Of a stretch of DNA of 64,000 bases, positions 18,873 to 27,042 are shown piece after piece. The position numbers and the translations under genes were made by a program. The stretch is from Saprospiraceae bacterium. Its GTDB lineage: Bacteria > Bacteroidota > Bacteroidia > Chitinophagales > Saprospiraceae. The notes below the pieces were generated by a model. The model was not told the origin of the DNA. It saw only the letters and a program-made list of their open reading frames with translations, and did no database searches. Positions within the stretch are counted from its first letter, which is position 1. Each line of letters starts with the position of its first letter. Location: NCBI GenBank assembly GCA_013214355.1, contig JABSSL010000096.1, positions 1-64,000 on the forward strand, read 5' to 3'.

Positions 18873-20411
18873 ATGCGATCTTTTCTTTTAATTTTCTCGA
18901 TGCTTTGCTTCGCAACGCTCAACTTCCGCTGCGCCGACATGAATACCGTCAACCAGGCTTCCTCAGATACGGTTTCTACTGAGCCGGAAACCTATACTGC
19001 TGATTGGGAGTCTTTAGCTAAGTATAATGAAAGCCCGGAATGGTTTGCCGATTCCAAGCTCGGGATCTATTTTCATTGGGGGCCGTACACTGTCCCAGCC
19101 TTTGGAAGTGAATGGTATCCTCGCAACATGTACGTCGAGGGAAGCAAAGAGTTTGCCTACCACAAGGAGAAATTTGGAGATCAATCTGAGGTCGGCTATC
19201 ACGATATGATCCCTGATTTCACGGGCGAACATTTTGATGCAGAAGCATGGGCAGATTTGATGCAGGAAGCTGGTGCCCGCTGGGGTGGGCCAGTCGCTCA
19301 GCATCATGATGGTTTTGCCATGTGGGACAGTGAGTTAAATCCATGGAATGCTGTAGACATGGGTCCGAAGAAAGACATAACTGGCGAAATGGCCGCCGCC
19401 TTACGCAAGCGCGGAATGAAATTGATTACTAGCTTTCATCACGCAAGGAATTTACAACGTAATGCCGCCGATACCAGTCATTGGACAGCCTGGGATAGTC
19501 ACTTCCCTTATCATCCTGACTGGGCCACATCCACTACCGATGACCAACTGCGCTGGCTGTATGGCAATGTACCAGCAGAAGAGTGGTACCCGTTCTGGTT
19601 TGGCCAAATCAAGGAAGTAATTGACCAGTATGACCCAGAAATCATCTGGTTTGATATTTGGTTGAACATTATCCCAGAAAAGTACCGCAAGGAGTTTTGT
19701 GCTTACTACATCAATCAAGCCCAAGAGAAAGGGCAGGAAGTGGTGATTGCACACAAGAAAGATGATCTCCCTATAGACGTAAGTATCCTAGATATTGAAC
19801 AAGGGGGTAAGAAGGATGTTTCCGAGCGCGTTTGGTTGACCGATATCACCTTAAGTAACCGATCTTGGAGTTACATCGAGGGACAAACCTACAAAGACCC
19901 CGCACTTGTTATCCGCAATTTGATCGATGTAGTGAGTAAGAATGGTGTTGTATTATTGAATATCTCACCGAAGGCAGATGGCTCCATCCCTGAAGAGCAA
20001 AAGACGGTCCTCCGCACCATGGGCAAATGGCTAAAAACCTACGGTGAAGCGATCTACGAAACCCGAGCCCGTTTAGAATATGGATATGGAACGGCTAAGG
20101 CAGACGAGGGGCGCCACGGAGGACAATCCGCGACGGTAAAATATTCTGCTAGTGACGTTCGCTTCACGGAATCTAAGGACCAAAAGACCATTTACGCCAT
20201 CTTCTTAGGCGCACCTAAGTCTGGGGAAAAAGTGGTATTGAAGAGTCTGAGGTCTATTGCTTTTCCACCAAAACATCCGGTAAAAAAGGTAAGTGTTCTT
20301 GGTATCGATCAAGAGCTGGAGTTCGCCTTTAACCAGCATGATAATTATGTGGTGTTGCCTGATGCCCCCATGAATGAGATTGCTACGGTGGTAAAGATTG
20401 AAATGGAGTGA
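18873..20411 (+). CDS. GH29 family alpha-L-fucosidase (or alpha-L-galactosidase)
   Basis: A 512-residue exported exo-glycosidase. The ATG at 18873 opens a signal peptide (MRSFLLIFSMLCFATLNFRC); the Cys could be lipidated, though Arg before it is unusual for a lipobox. The GH29 barrel is marked by WFADSKLGIYFHWGPYTVP, the substrate-binding HHDGFAMWDS (H144, H145) and the catalytic nucleophile D261 in IIWFDIW. A conserved VLLNISPKADGSIP segment ends the barrel, and a short beta domain follows. GH29 enzymes release alpha-L-fucose, and some act on alpha-L-galactose, which would suit a porphyran-type galactan given the GH16 gene nearby. It is 13 bases upstream of a third sulfatase, so desulfation and sugar removal are probably coordinated. 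Confidence 0.9.
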   Translation: MRSFLLIFSMLCFATLNFRCADMNTVNQASSDTVSTEPETYTADWESLAKYNESPEWFADSKLGIYFHWGPYTVPAFGSEWYPRNMYVEGSKEFAYHKEKFGDQSEVGYHDMIPDFTGEHFDAEAWADLMQEAGARWGGPVAQHHDGFAMWDSELNPWNAVDMGPKKDITGEMAAALRKRGMKLITSFHHARNLQRNAADTSHWTAWDSHFPYHPDWATSTTDDQLRWLYGNVPAEEWYPFWFGQIKEVIDQYDPEIIWFDIWLNIIPEKYRKEFCAYYINQAQEKGQEVVIAHKKDDLPIDVSILDIEQGGKKDVSERVWLTDITLSNRSWSYIEGQTYKDPALVIRNLIDVVSKNGVVLLNISPKADGSIPEEQKTVLRTMGKWLKTYGEAIYETRARLEYGYGTAKADEGRHGGQSATVKYSASDVRFTESKDQKTIYAIFLGAPKSGEKVVLKSLRSIAFPPKHPVKKVSVLGIDQELEFAFNQHDNYVVLPDAPMNEIATVVKIEME

Positions 20412-20424
20412 TAAAATCTTGAAG

Positions 20425-22080
20425 ATGAAATACCAGCTCACAAAAAATCTACTATTAGGTCTCGTTGTACTACTTGTGGCCTGCCATACAGCAGGAGAGA
20501 ATGCAGGCACTGCAAAAAATGATGGCCCGCCCAATATTATCTTCATCATGGCGGATGATCATACCACTCAAGGTATCGGAGCATATGGTAGTCGTTTGGC
20601 TAGCTTAAACCCCACGCCCACCATTGACCAATTGGCGAAGGAGGGGATGTTGTTTGAAAATGTCTTCTGCACCAATTCTATCTGTACGCCTTCTAGAGCC
20701 AGTATCATGACCGGGCAGTATGGGCATGTAAATGGCGTGTATGATCTAAGTGGTTTCCTCAAAACGGAAAATCAGCATCTAGCCCTGGAATTAAAGGAAC
20801 TGGGCTACCAGACGGCCATGGTGGGCAAATGGCATTTGAAGTACGCTCCGGATGCTTTTGACTACTACAATGTATTACCAGGGCAGGGACTTTATTTTGA
20901 CCCCGTCCTATACAATTCTGAAGGCATTGGTGAAAAGAAAAAGATAAAATTCAACGAAGGCCTGGAGCGAGAAGTATTTGCCCAAACCTACGAAGGGCAT
21001 TCTTCTGATGTCATTACCGATATCGTTTTAGATTGGTTGAAGACCAAACGCAAAAAAGATCAGCCCTTCTTCTTGATGCACCATTTCAAGGCACCACATG
21101 ACTTCTTTAAATTTGCGCCTCGTTATAAAGACTACCTGGAGGATGTGGAGATTCCAGAGCCTGCTAGCTTGTGGTACAATGCTAATAATGGCTCCATCGG
21201 CACCCGAGGAGTAAACGATGCCTTGATGGATACGATTGGTTCCTCCATTGGACATCGAAATGTAATCCGCAATATGGGTATGCACATGAAAATTGATCCC
21301 AATATTCCGGACCCTGAATACAAGAAATTAGCCTACCAAGAATACCTGAAGCGTTATCTGCGCTGCGTGAAAGGTGTTGATGATAATGTAAAGCGCCTAT
21401 TCGATTACTTGAAAGAAGAGGGGCTGGAGGAGAACACGGTGATTATCTACACGGGAGATCAAGGATTCATGCTCGGTGAACACGACTATATTGACAAAAG
21501 ATGGATGTACGAAGAGTCCATGCGAATGCCGTTTTTGGTCCGCTACCCAAATAAGGTCGAAGCCGGAAGCACATCAGACGCCATCATCAACAATACTGAC
21601 TTTGCACCAACCATGATCGAACTGGCCGGTGGGAATACCCCTGAATACATGCAGGGCAGCAGTTTTAAATCCATCCTAGAAACGGCCGAAGAACCGGAGG
21701 GCTGGCAGCAAGAAACCTACTATCGCTACTGGATGCACATGGCCCACAAACATAACAACCCAGCCCATTTTGGAATCCGAACCAAAGAATACAAACTGAT
21801 TTTCTTTTACGGGCGTGATTATGTAAAACGGAGCGGTAAAGCCCAAAAATGGGCCAATAATCCGGCTTCCATGTCCAATTTTGAAACGCCGCCAGCCTGG
21901 GAATTCTACGATCTTACCAAGGACCCCAAAGAAATGGACAACAGATATGGGCAAGCCGAATATGCTGCTGTAATCAAAGACTTAAAACAGCGATTGAAAG
22001 ACTTAAGAGCTAGTGTAAAGGAAGACGATTCAGCCTTCCCTGCTATTGAGGAGGTGGTCAATAGGCATTGGGATGACTAG
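20425..22080 (+). CDS. S1-family sulfatase lipoprotein
   Basis: A third formylglycine-dependent sulfatase, 551 residues from the ATG at 20425, which gives a lipoprotein signal (lipobox LVAC). An in-frame start further upstream would overlap the GH29 gene and spoil the signal. The maturation motif is CTPSR with C87, the serine-less Cys type with Thr at the second position. ADDHTTQGIGAYG opens the fold, VGKWHLKY follows, and TGDQGFMLGEHDYIDKRWMYEE closes the metal site, resembling sulfatases that act on 6-O-sulfated hexoses. It sits directly after GH29 in the same transcript, so it may clear sulfate that blocks the GH29 enzyme or the reverse. The exact sulfate position is not determined. Confidence 0.9.
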   Translation: MKYQLTKNLLLGLVVLLVACHTAGENAGTAKNDGPPNIIFIMADDHTTQGIGAYGSRLASLNPTPTIDQLAKEGMLFENVFCTNSICTPSRASIMTGQYGHVNGVYDLSGFLKTENQHLALELKELGYQTAMVGKWHLKYAPDAFDYYNVLPGQGLYFDPVLYNSEGIGEKKKIKFNEGLEREVFAQTYEGHSSDVITDIVLDWLKTKRKKDQPFFLMHHFKAPHDFFKFAPRYKDYLEDVEIPEPASLWYNANNGSIGTRGVNDALMDTIGSSIGHRNVIRNMGMHMKIDPNIPDPEYKKLAYQEYLKRYLRCVKGVDDNVKRLFDYLKEEGLEENTVIIYTGDQGFMLGEHDYIDKRWMYEESMRMPFLVRYPNKVEAGSTSDAIINNTDFAPTMIELAGGNTPEYMQGSSFKSILETAEEPEGWQQETYYRYWMHMAHKHNNPAHFGIRTKEYKLIFFYGRDYVKRSGKAQKWANNPASMSNFETPPAWEFYDLTKDPKEMDNRYGQAEYAAVIKDLKQRLKDLRASVKEDDSAFPAIEEVVNRHWDD

Positions 22081-22107
22081 GTACAACAGTCTTTAATGGT
22101 AGTCTTG

Positions 22108-23067
22108 TTACTCCCCCAAGCCTGACATTGATTCCTTCAAAACGGTAGCAGAATGCTGCAAGGCCTCCGCCTCTTCAGCCGTGAGGTCCGCTAGCAAAAC
22201 CTGCTCCACTCCATTTCTAGATACGATACAGGGTACACTCAGGCAGACATCCTCCAAACCGTACTCTCCCTTAAGTAGAATGGATACCGTTAGCACACTA
22301 TGACTATCACGTAGAATTGCCTTCACAATGCGAACCAAAGCTTGGCCAACGGCAAAATTAGTAGCTCCTTTGTAATCGATGATATGGTAGGCGGAGTTCT
22401 TGACAGATTCTAGGAGTTGTTTGCTGGTTTCCGGCCAGGTTTCCTCTAAGCCATTGGACGCTACAAATTGCTGTATAGATACACCACCGACATTAGTGAG
22501 GGACCAGGCTGCTAACTCGCTATCCCCATGCTCCCCTAGAATATAGGCATGTACACTCTTAACATCTACCCCTACTTCCTGGCTGATAAAATAACGAAAG
22601 CGAGCACTATCCAGTACGGTACCTGAACCAAAAATATGACTGCGTGGCCAACGAGAATGATCCAGCGCCACCTTGGTCAGTACATCAACCGGGTTGCTAA
22701 CAATTACAACAATCGCCCTAGATTGCTGCGCGATAATATCATCCATAATACCTTCAATAATCCCAGCATTCCGCTTTAAAAGATCCAAACGCGTTTCACC
22801 GGGTCGCTGCGCTGCACCCGCAGTAATCACAATGACCTGCGCATCCGCGTAATCCTTTCCTTCTCCTCTATAAATAGAAACAGTCGGGTAATACGGCAGA
22901 CCATGGGCAAGATCAGCTACCTGCCCATCCGCTAAGTTTTGATTCTTATCGATCAAACAGATCTTATTGGCGGCTCCATCCTGGGCCAGGGCATAGGCAA
23001 AGGTTGCACCAACGGCGCCGGCACCCACGATTACGACTTTACGGTCCGTAGAGGACATACTGCTCAT
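22108..23067 (-). CDS. ldh: L-lactate dehydrogenase
   Basis: A 319-residue cytoplasmic enzyme that interconverts pyruvate and L-lactate with NAD(H). The Rossmann motif VGAGAVGATFAYAL and an Asp that binds NAD ribose (CLIDKN) come first. The substrate loop reads AAQRPGETRLDL, where Gln at the specificity position (Arg in malate dehydrogenase) favours lactate over malate. The catalytic His lies in YILGEHGDSE and VSNPVDV is conserved. The length is usual for the family. The gene is read toward the third sulfatase, with 27 bases between the two stops, and has no obvious link to the polysaccharide locus. A malate dehydrogenase is the only realistic alternative. Confidence 0.92.
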   Translation of the reverse strand: MSSMSSTDRKVVIVGAGAVGATFAYALAQDGAANKICLIDKNQNLADGQVADLAHGLPYYPTVSIYRGEGKDYADAQVIVITAGAAQRPGETRLDLLKRNAGIIEGIMDDIIAQQSRAIVVIVSNPVDVLTKVALDHSRWPRSHIFGSGTVLDSARFRYFISQEVGVDVKSVHAYILGEHGDSELAAWSLTNVGGVSIQQFVASNGLEETWPETSKQLLESVKNSAYHIIDYKGATNFAVGQALVRIVKAILRDSHSVLTVSILLKGEYGLEDVCLSVPCIVSRNGVEQVLLADLTAEEAEALQHSATVLKESMSGLGE

Positions 23068-23429
23068 AGCTTATCGTATTAAAATGAACAAGGAAAAATT
23101 AGGGAAGGCAAGGCAGTAACCGCGCCAACTTTTCGGAAGCCAAATATAATCACTCCGCTCCACACAGCCTTCCTAAAACCGGCAGAATCTAGCCTAAAAC
23201 CAATAGCCGAAGCCAAGCCATGGAATTCAAGTCCTTATTTCGATGCAGAACAGCAGGTTAGAATATACAACTGCCACAATATCTTTCCCTAAAAAATAGA
23301 ATTTATTAGATCATAAAAAACTATTAATCATCTTTTTACTGAAATCCAACCCTACTTGTTTACCCAAGAATCAGGTAATTAGATACTACAAACTGTCCTT
23401 TATTGTTATTATTTGAATATGTAATTTTA

Positions 23430-23515
23430 CACATGTAATACCCCCTGATTTATTCCCTAAGCTGGGATCTTATCCCCAAAAAGCCGTAGCATGACCTCTC
23501 GTGCCTCGGCTTTTT
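23430..23515 (+). ncRNA. Possible small RNA or leader ending in a strong terminator
   Basis: A compact hairpin GGGAT-CTT-ATCCC (23464-23476) is followed two bases later by a long terminator-like stem (23478-23515). No protein-coding frame of note precedes it, so a short transcript ending here would be non-coding. An AT-rich stretch with a TAATTTTA element near 23421 could start it. The 5' end is a guess. Alternatively the pair is an attenuator for the gene at 23690. Confidence 0.25.
23478..23515 (+). terminator. Intrinsic terminator-like hairpin, usable on both strands
   Basis: AAAAAGCCG (23478-23486) pairs perfectly with CGGCTTTTT (23507-23515). Inside a two-by-two internal loop a second stem, GCATGA/TCGTGC, forms around a CCTC loop. 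The downstream arm ends in five T, and the opposite strand also ends in five T. There is no annotated gene for it to terminate. Confidence 0.65.
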
Positions 23516-23689
23516 GCATAATACGAGCTATATGAACATCCATGAACAAAAAAAAGAAGCCTATCTATTTGATAAATGCGGTTTGGGACGCTTCATTTTC
23601 CCAACGCTTCATCTTTATCCTGCTCAATTTGACACACTGGCTCTCCTTTGGTAGTAACTAAGTTTTCTCACTAAATATTACTTACAAAC

Positions 23690-24331
23690 ATGATACACCC
23701 TAAGCTGACCTTAGGAGTCTTGGTACTCCTTTGTTTACCCTTTTCAATTCCTCTATCTGCTCAAGCAGACTGCGCCACGACAATCAATTTTGATTTTCCA
23801 GCACATTGGGGGCAATTAAATATCCACAAAAGCCTCGAACACTACTTTAGTTCTTTAGACAGGCGTGATGGATGGGCCGCCATCCTATTCTCGGAACCAG
23901 AAGAGATATTAACCTCTAGAAGTCCAAAATTAAACCCGTTAAGTAAGGAGGCCCGAGAAATAATCAACCACTTTGAATCAGGAAGGTACCAGAAACCCCA
24001 TGACAAATTTCGAGTGGTAATTGAGGAGCAGGTAACTCAACCCATACATTGGGTAGTAAAAGAAGCCGAAAAAATCCAGTCTTTCCTAACACCTAGTGAT
24101 TTCAGTCATTTTTTCATCAGTCGCCCCAATAGCAGCGAAGATATCGACTATTGCACCCAAGATTTGATCGTAAAGAGTTGGGAATGTTGGGTAAGTTTTC
24201 GTGCCTATCCCAAAACCGTATTACTGAAAGGAACTACCATCCTGATCTTGAAACAAGGAAAATTAGCTGAGCACTGGGAGTGGCTAGACTTTAAAGAAGT
24301 TTTAGAAGGTTGGGGCTTGGTTGAGAATTAG
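23690..24331 (+). CDS. Exported SnoaL/NTF2-like protein of unknown function
   Basis: A 213-residue protein with a signal peptide (hydrophobic residues 7-22, cut near LSAQA). The mature part reads like a SnoaL-type polyketide-cyclase/NTF2-like alpha+beta barrel. An early helix is HKSLEHYFSSLDRRDGW, and the last strand and helix ILKQGKLAEHWEWLDFKEVLEGWGL match the usual pattern in which a Gly-Lys turn precedes an E-HW strand. Two Cys pairs could form disulfides outside the cytoplasm. It is followed by a second NTF2-like gene 53 bases on, which suggests a pair. Its substrate, if any, is unknown. Confidence 0.55.
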   Translation: MIHPKLTLGVLVLLCLPFSIPLSAQADCATTINFDFPAHWGQLNIHKSLEHYFSSLDRRDGWAAILFSEPEEILTSRSPKLNPLSKEAREIINHFESGRYQKPHDKFRVVIEEQVTQPIHWVVKEAEKIQSFLTPSDFSHFFISRPNSSEDIDYCTQDLIVKSWECWVSFRAYPKTVLLKGTTILILKQGKLAEHWEWLDFKEVLEGWGLVEN

Positions 24332-24384
24332 GTCGTAAGCAACTATCTTGGGTTTTTAACTGCCACCAAACCTATAGCACTCCT

Positions 24385-24855
24385 ATGAAAAAGGTCCTCA
24401 AGCTTATCGGATTGATAGCATTGCCCTTGATATCCTTTTCGCAATCAAGCGAACCTACTGAAGTACAGGCCGTGCAGGCTACCATTCAACACTTTTTCGA
24501 TGCAATCGAAAAAAAAGATACCAGCCTATTCAAAAGCACCTTAGATCCGGCAGGGCAAGTCTGGGTTCAAAATCAAACCAAGGAGCCGATGCAAATCTCG
24601 AACCGCTTCTTGAGGCAGGATATAGCCATGCTTCAGGGAGAGCAGCAGTTTATGGAAAAAGCGCTTCATTTTGATATAAAGGTGCACAAGGGAATGGCAA
24701 TGGCTTGGGTCGCTTACGAATTTTGGCGCAACGGAAAATTTTCTCATTGTGGTATAGATGCCTTCACTTTGATGAAAATAGAGGAGAATTGGAAGATCGT
24801 AAGCCTATCCTATTCTGTAGAAACTTCTGGTTGCGAAGAACTTAAATCTCCATAA
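24385..24855 (+). CDS. Exported NTF2-like protein (DUF4440/lumazine-binding-like)
   Basis: A 156-residue protein with a signal peptide (MKKVLKLIGLIALPLISFSQ). The mature part has the typical start VQATIQHFFDAIEKKDTSLF, a central pair of strands (MAMAWVAYEFWRNGKF), and the end FTLMKIEENWKIVSLSYSV, which is characteristic of the NTF2-like fold seen in DUF4440 and similar small secreted proteins. It lies downstream of another NTF2-like gene on the same strand, probably co-transcribed. A catalytic role is possible but unproven. Confidence 0.7.
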   Translation: MKKVLKLIGLIALPLISFSQSSEPTEVQAVQATIQHFFDAIEKKDTSLFKSTLDPAGQVWVQNQTKEPMQISNRFLRQDIAMLQGEQQFMEKALHFDIKVHKGMAMAWVAYEFWRNGKFSHCGIDAFTLMKIEENWKIVSLSYSVETSGCEELKSP

Positions 24856-24892
24856 CAGTCGCTTAGCCAGTTTATCCTGCTAACTTAGCAGC

Positions 24893-25600
24893 ATGAATAT
24901 CCATCCAAAGGCCTATTTCAGCTGGAGTAGTGGGAAAGATTCCGCTATCGCCTTGCATCATTTACAGCAAGCTGGCCTGGAGGTTAGTCAATTAATTACA
25001 ACCGTCAATTCTTACTTCGGACGCGTTTCCATGCATGGATTAAGGAGGGAGTTATTGGTGAAACAGGCTATTGAGACTGGCATTCCACTCTCCATCATCG
25101 ACATGCCCAAAGAGCCAAGCATGAAGGACTATGATGCCTTGATGACTGAGGCCTTGGGCATATTGGAAGAAGATGGCTTCACTCATTGTGGTTTTGGGGA
25201 TATTTTTCTGGAAGACCTGAAGTTCTATCGAGAAAAGCAATTGGAGCCATTCGGCATCAAGGGCATCTTCCCAATCTGGAAACAAGACACTAAGGTTTTG
25301 CTCCAAGAATTCATTGCTCTAGGTTTCAAAGCTATCGTGATCTGCCTAAAGTCCGACCTGTTAGATGATTCCTTCTTAGGTAGAGAAATTGACGACTCAT
25401 TCATCCAAGATCTTCCGGATGGTGTTGATCCATGTGGAGAGAATGGTGAATTTCATACCTTTTGCTATGATGGGCCTATTTTCGCCAACCCGATTTCATT
25501 TACAATAGGGGAGAAAGTCTTTAGAGCCTACAAAGCGCCACAACAAGCAGATGCTCCGCCATCTTCTATGGGGTTCTGGTTCCTTGATCTGCTCCCTTGA
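24893..25600 (+). CDS. Dph6-like PP-loop ATP pyrophosphatase (diphthine--ammonia ligase family)
   Basis: A 235-residue cytoplasmic enzyme of the adenine-nucleotide alpha-hydrolase group. The PP-loop SSGKDS (residues 12-17) lies close to the N-terminus, and the family hallmarks GFGDIFLEDLKFYREKQLEPFGI and DPCGENGEFHTFCYDGP are present. In eukaryotes and archaea this family amidates diphthine on elongation factor 2. Bacteria lack diphthamide, so here the ATP-dependent amidation must act on another acid, which is unknown. A TAACTTAG element four bases before the ATG could indicate a very short leader. It follows the NTF2-like pair at 37 bases. Confidence 0.85.
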   Translation: MNIHPKAYFSWSSGKDSAIALHHLQQAGLEVSQLITTVNSYFGRVSMHGLRRELLVKQAIETGIPLSIIDMPKEPSMKDYDALMTEALGILEEDGFTHCGFGDIFLEDLKFYREKQLEPFGIKGIFPIWKQDTKVLLQEFIALGFKAIVICLKSDLLDDSFLGREIDDSFIQDLPDGVDPCGENGEFHTFCYDGPIFANPISFTIGEKVFRAYKAPQQADAPPSSMGFWFLDLLP

Positions 25601-25694
25601 AACCTCTATTTTATGCGACCTAATTCCTGTTCGGACTCTAGCAGCCGTTCACGAATCTAGTAGAGTACCTCACATCTTCACTTAAAAAAGTACC

Positions 25695-26312
25695 ATGAAT
25701 AAAGAACGTTGGGATGGTCGATATCGCGAAGAGTCCTACGCTTATGGAGAAAAACCCAACCAGTTTTTCAGCACATGGCTCCCTAAGTTTGAGCCGAAGT
25801 CCATCCTAATGCCCGCCGACGGAGAAGGACGGAATGGTGTGTATGCAGCCACTTTAGGTTGGCAGGTCACTGCTTTTGATCTCAGCAGCGAAGGAAAAGC
25901 TAAAGCGCTGCAGTTGGCCAATCGGAAGCAGGTGTCTCTGAATTACACGGTAGGTGATTTTACGGAAATCGAATTTGAGGAAAATAGCTTTGATGCCATC
26001 GGCCTGATCTACGCCCATTTCCCCGCCGATAAAAAGGAGGTATTCCATCAGCGGCTACATACTTATCTCAAACCAGGGGGACTTGTAATTTTTGAAGCCT
26101 TTAGTAAAAACCATCTTCCATATAAAAAGGCCAATCCAAGTGTGGGCGGACCAGGCAATATCGATGTAGCTTTCTCTATAGCTGAGATCGAAGCCTACTT
26201 TCCAAACTATGAAGTCTTGCTGTTAGAAGAAGTAGTGGTAGACTTGAATGAAGGTCTCTACCACGTCGGGCAAGGTTCAGTAGTTAGGTTTGTAGGGAAA
26301 AAAAGCAGTTAG
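25695..26312 (+). CDS. Class I SAM-dependent methyltransferase (TehB/UbiE-like)
   Basis: A 205-residue cytoplasmic enzyme. It begins WDGRYREESYAYGEKPNQF, a start common in TehB-like and thiopurine-type methyltransferases. The SAM site follows: ILMPADGEGRNGVYAATLG (motif I in a slightly altered form), then VTAFDLSS with the ribose-binding Asp, then IGLIYAHFP and KPGGLVIFEAF. The substrate is not evident. TehB homologues methylate tellurite or thiols, but many relatives in Bacteroidota have no known role. It stands alone between the PP-loop gene and a small membrane protein. Confidence 0.85.
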   Translation: MNKERWDGRYREESYAYGEKPNQFFSTWLPKFEPKSILMPADGEGRNGVYAATLGWQVTAFDLSSEGKAKALQLANRKQVSLNYTVGDFTEIEFEENSFDAIGLIYAHFPADKKEVFHQRLHTYLKPGGLVIFEAFSKNHLPYKKANPSVGGPGNIDVAFSIAEIEAYFPNYEVLLLEEVVVDLNEGLYHVGQGSVVRFVGKKSS

Positions 26313-26414
26313 ACACTTTGTCTACAAAAGGCCTTTTTGAGAACAAGCACGCTTGCTTTCTAGTTATACTTCCATCAAACACCAAATTTTCCTGTAACAG
26401 AAAGCCCAAAACGT

Positions 26415-26972
26415 ATGAGTAAGCGTAGGCAAAAACTCATGGCCTCTCTCCGAGAACTCTTTGTAGTCATCTTGGGTATTTTGATTGCTTTGTTTATCAA
26501 TAACTGGAAAGAGAATCGAGATAACGAACACTATGTCGACCAAACGCTACAAGCCATTAGCAAGGAGATTAGTCAGAATGAAGAAGCACTTCAGGGAATT
26601 CTCCCCAGGCACCAGAGTATCTTAGATACCTTGGAAAATTACTTCGAAGATGATACCAAATCCCTCCGATGGATTGCTACACAAGCTGGAGGCGTCCAGT
26701 ATCCAGAGGTCAAGAATATAGGACTGCGATTCTTCATTTCAAATAAGGCTGACCTCATAGATTACGACATCATATCCCATCTCAATGACGTAGAGAGCGG
26801 AAAAGCTATTTTGGATAAGAAGTTTGAGAAGCTGATGGACTATAGTTACGAGAGCATCGAAAAAACGGATGAAGAAAGTAAGATCACTTTTGCCATTCGA
26901 TTAGCAGATATCGTCGACACGGAGGAATATCTACTCGAATTGTATCAACAAGGCTGGACCAAGCAAGACTAG
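26415..26972 (+). CDS. Single-pass membrane protein, DUF6090-like
   Basis: A 185-residue protein. A short basic N-terminus (MSKRRQKLMAS) precedes a transmembrane helix at about 15-32 (LFVVILGILIALFINNW), so the remaining 150 residues probably face the periplasm. The mature part is mainly helical and charged (HYVDQTLQAISKEISQNEEAL). The arrangement matches the DUF6090 family common in Bacteroidota, whose function is unknown. It resembles in layout, though not closely in sequence, the duplicated pair at 39533-41125. It ends just before a long hairpin shared with the convergent nitroreductase gene. Confidence 0.65.
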   Translation: MSKRRQKLMASLRELFVVILGILIALFINNWKENRDNEHYVDQTLQAISKEISQNEEALQGILPRHQSILDTLENYFEDDTKSLRWIATQAGGVQYPEVKNIGLRFFISNKADLIDYDIISHLNDVESGKAILDKKFEKLMDYSYESIEKTDEESKITFAIRLADIVDTEEYLLELYQQGWTKQD

Positions 26973-26982
26973 CTTATCATTT

Positions 26983-27027
26983 GCAGAAACCGTTTGAATC
27001 TATCTACTAGATCCAAACAGTTTCTGC
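26983..27027. terminator. Long hairpin between convergent genes, probable bidirectional terminator
   Basis: GCAGAAAC (26983-26990) pairs with GTTTCTGC (27020-27027). Inside it GTTTG pairs with CAAAC and ATCTA with TAGAT, giving about 20 pairs with two single mismatches and a five-base loop. It lies between the stops at 26972 (plus) and 27043 (minus), where a shared terminator is expected. There is no strong T run. Confidence 0.6.
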
Positions 27028-27042
27028 CTTATGAGGGATGCC

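Larger units (their letters stand above)
23068..23689. other. Long intergenic region with an orphan terminator-like hairpin
   Basis: These 622 bases lie between the divergently read LDH and NTF2-like genes. The region is AT-rich on the left and contains two consecutive hairpins at 23464-23515 that do not follow any gene on either strand. After them comes a 40-codon ATG-to-TAG frame (23532-23654) that may be chance. The promoter of the NTF2-like gene must also lie here or downstream of the hairpin. Confidence 0.4.

Noticed and set aside
23532-23654. A 40-codon frame after the orphan terminator
   Set aside because: It has no start context or similarity, and short frames of this size are frequent by chance; it is mentioned only within the gap entry.
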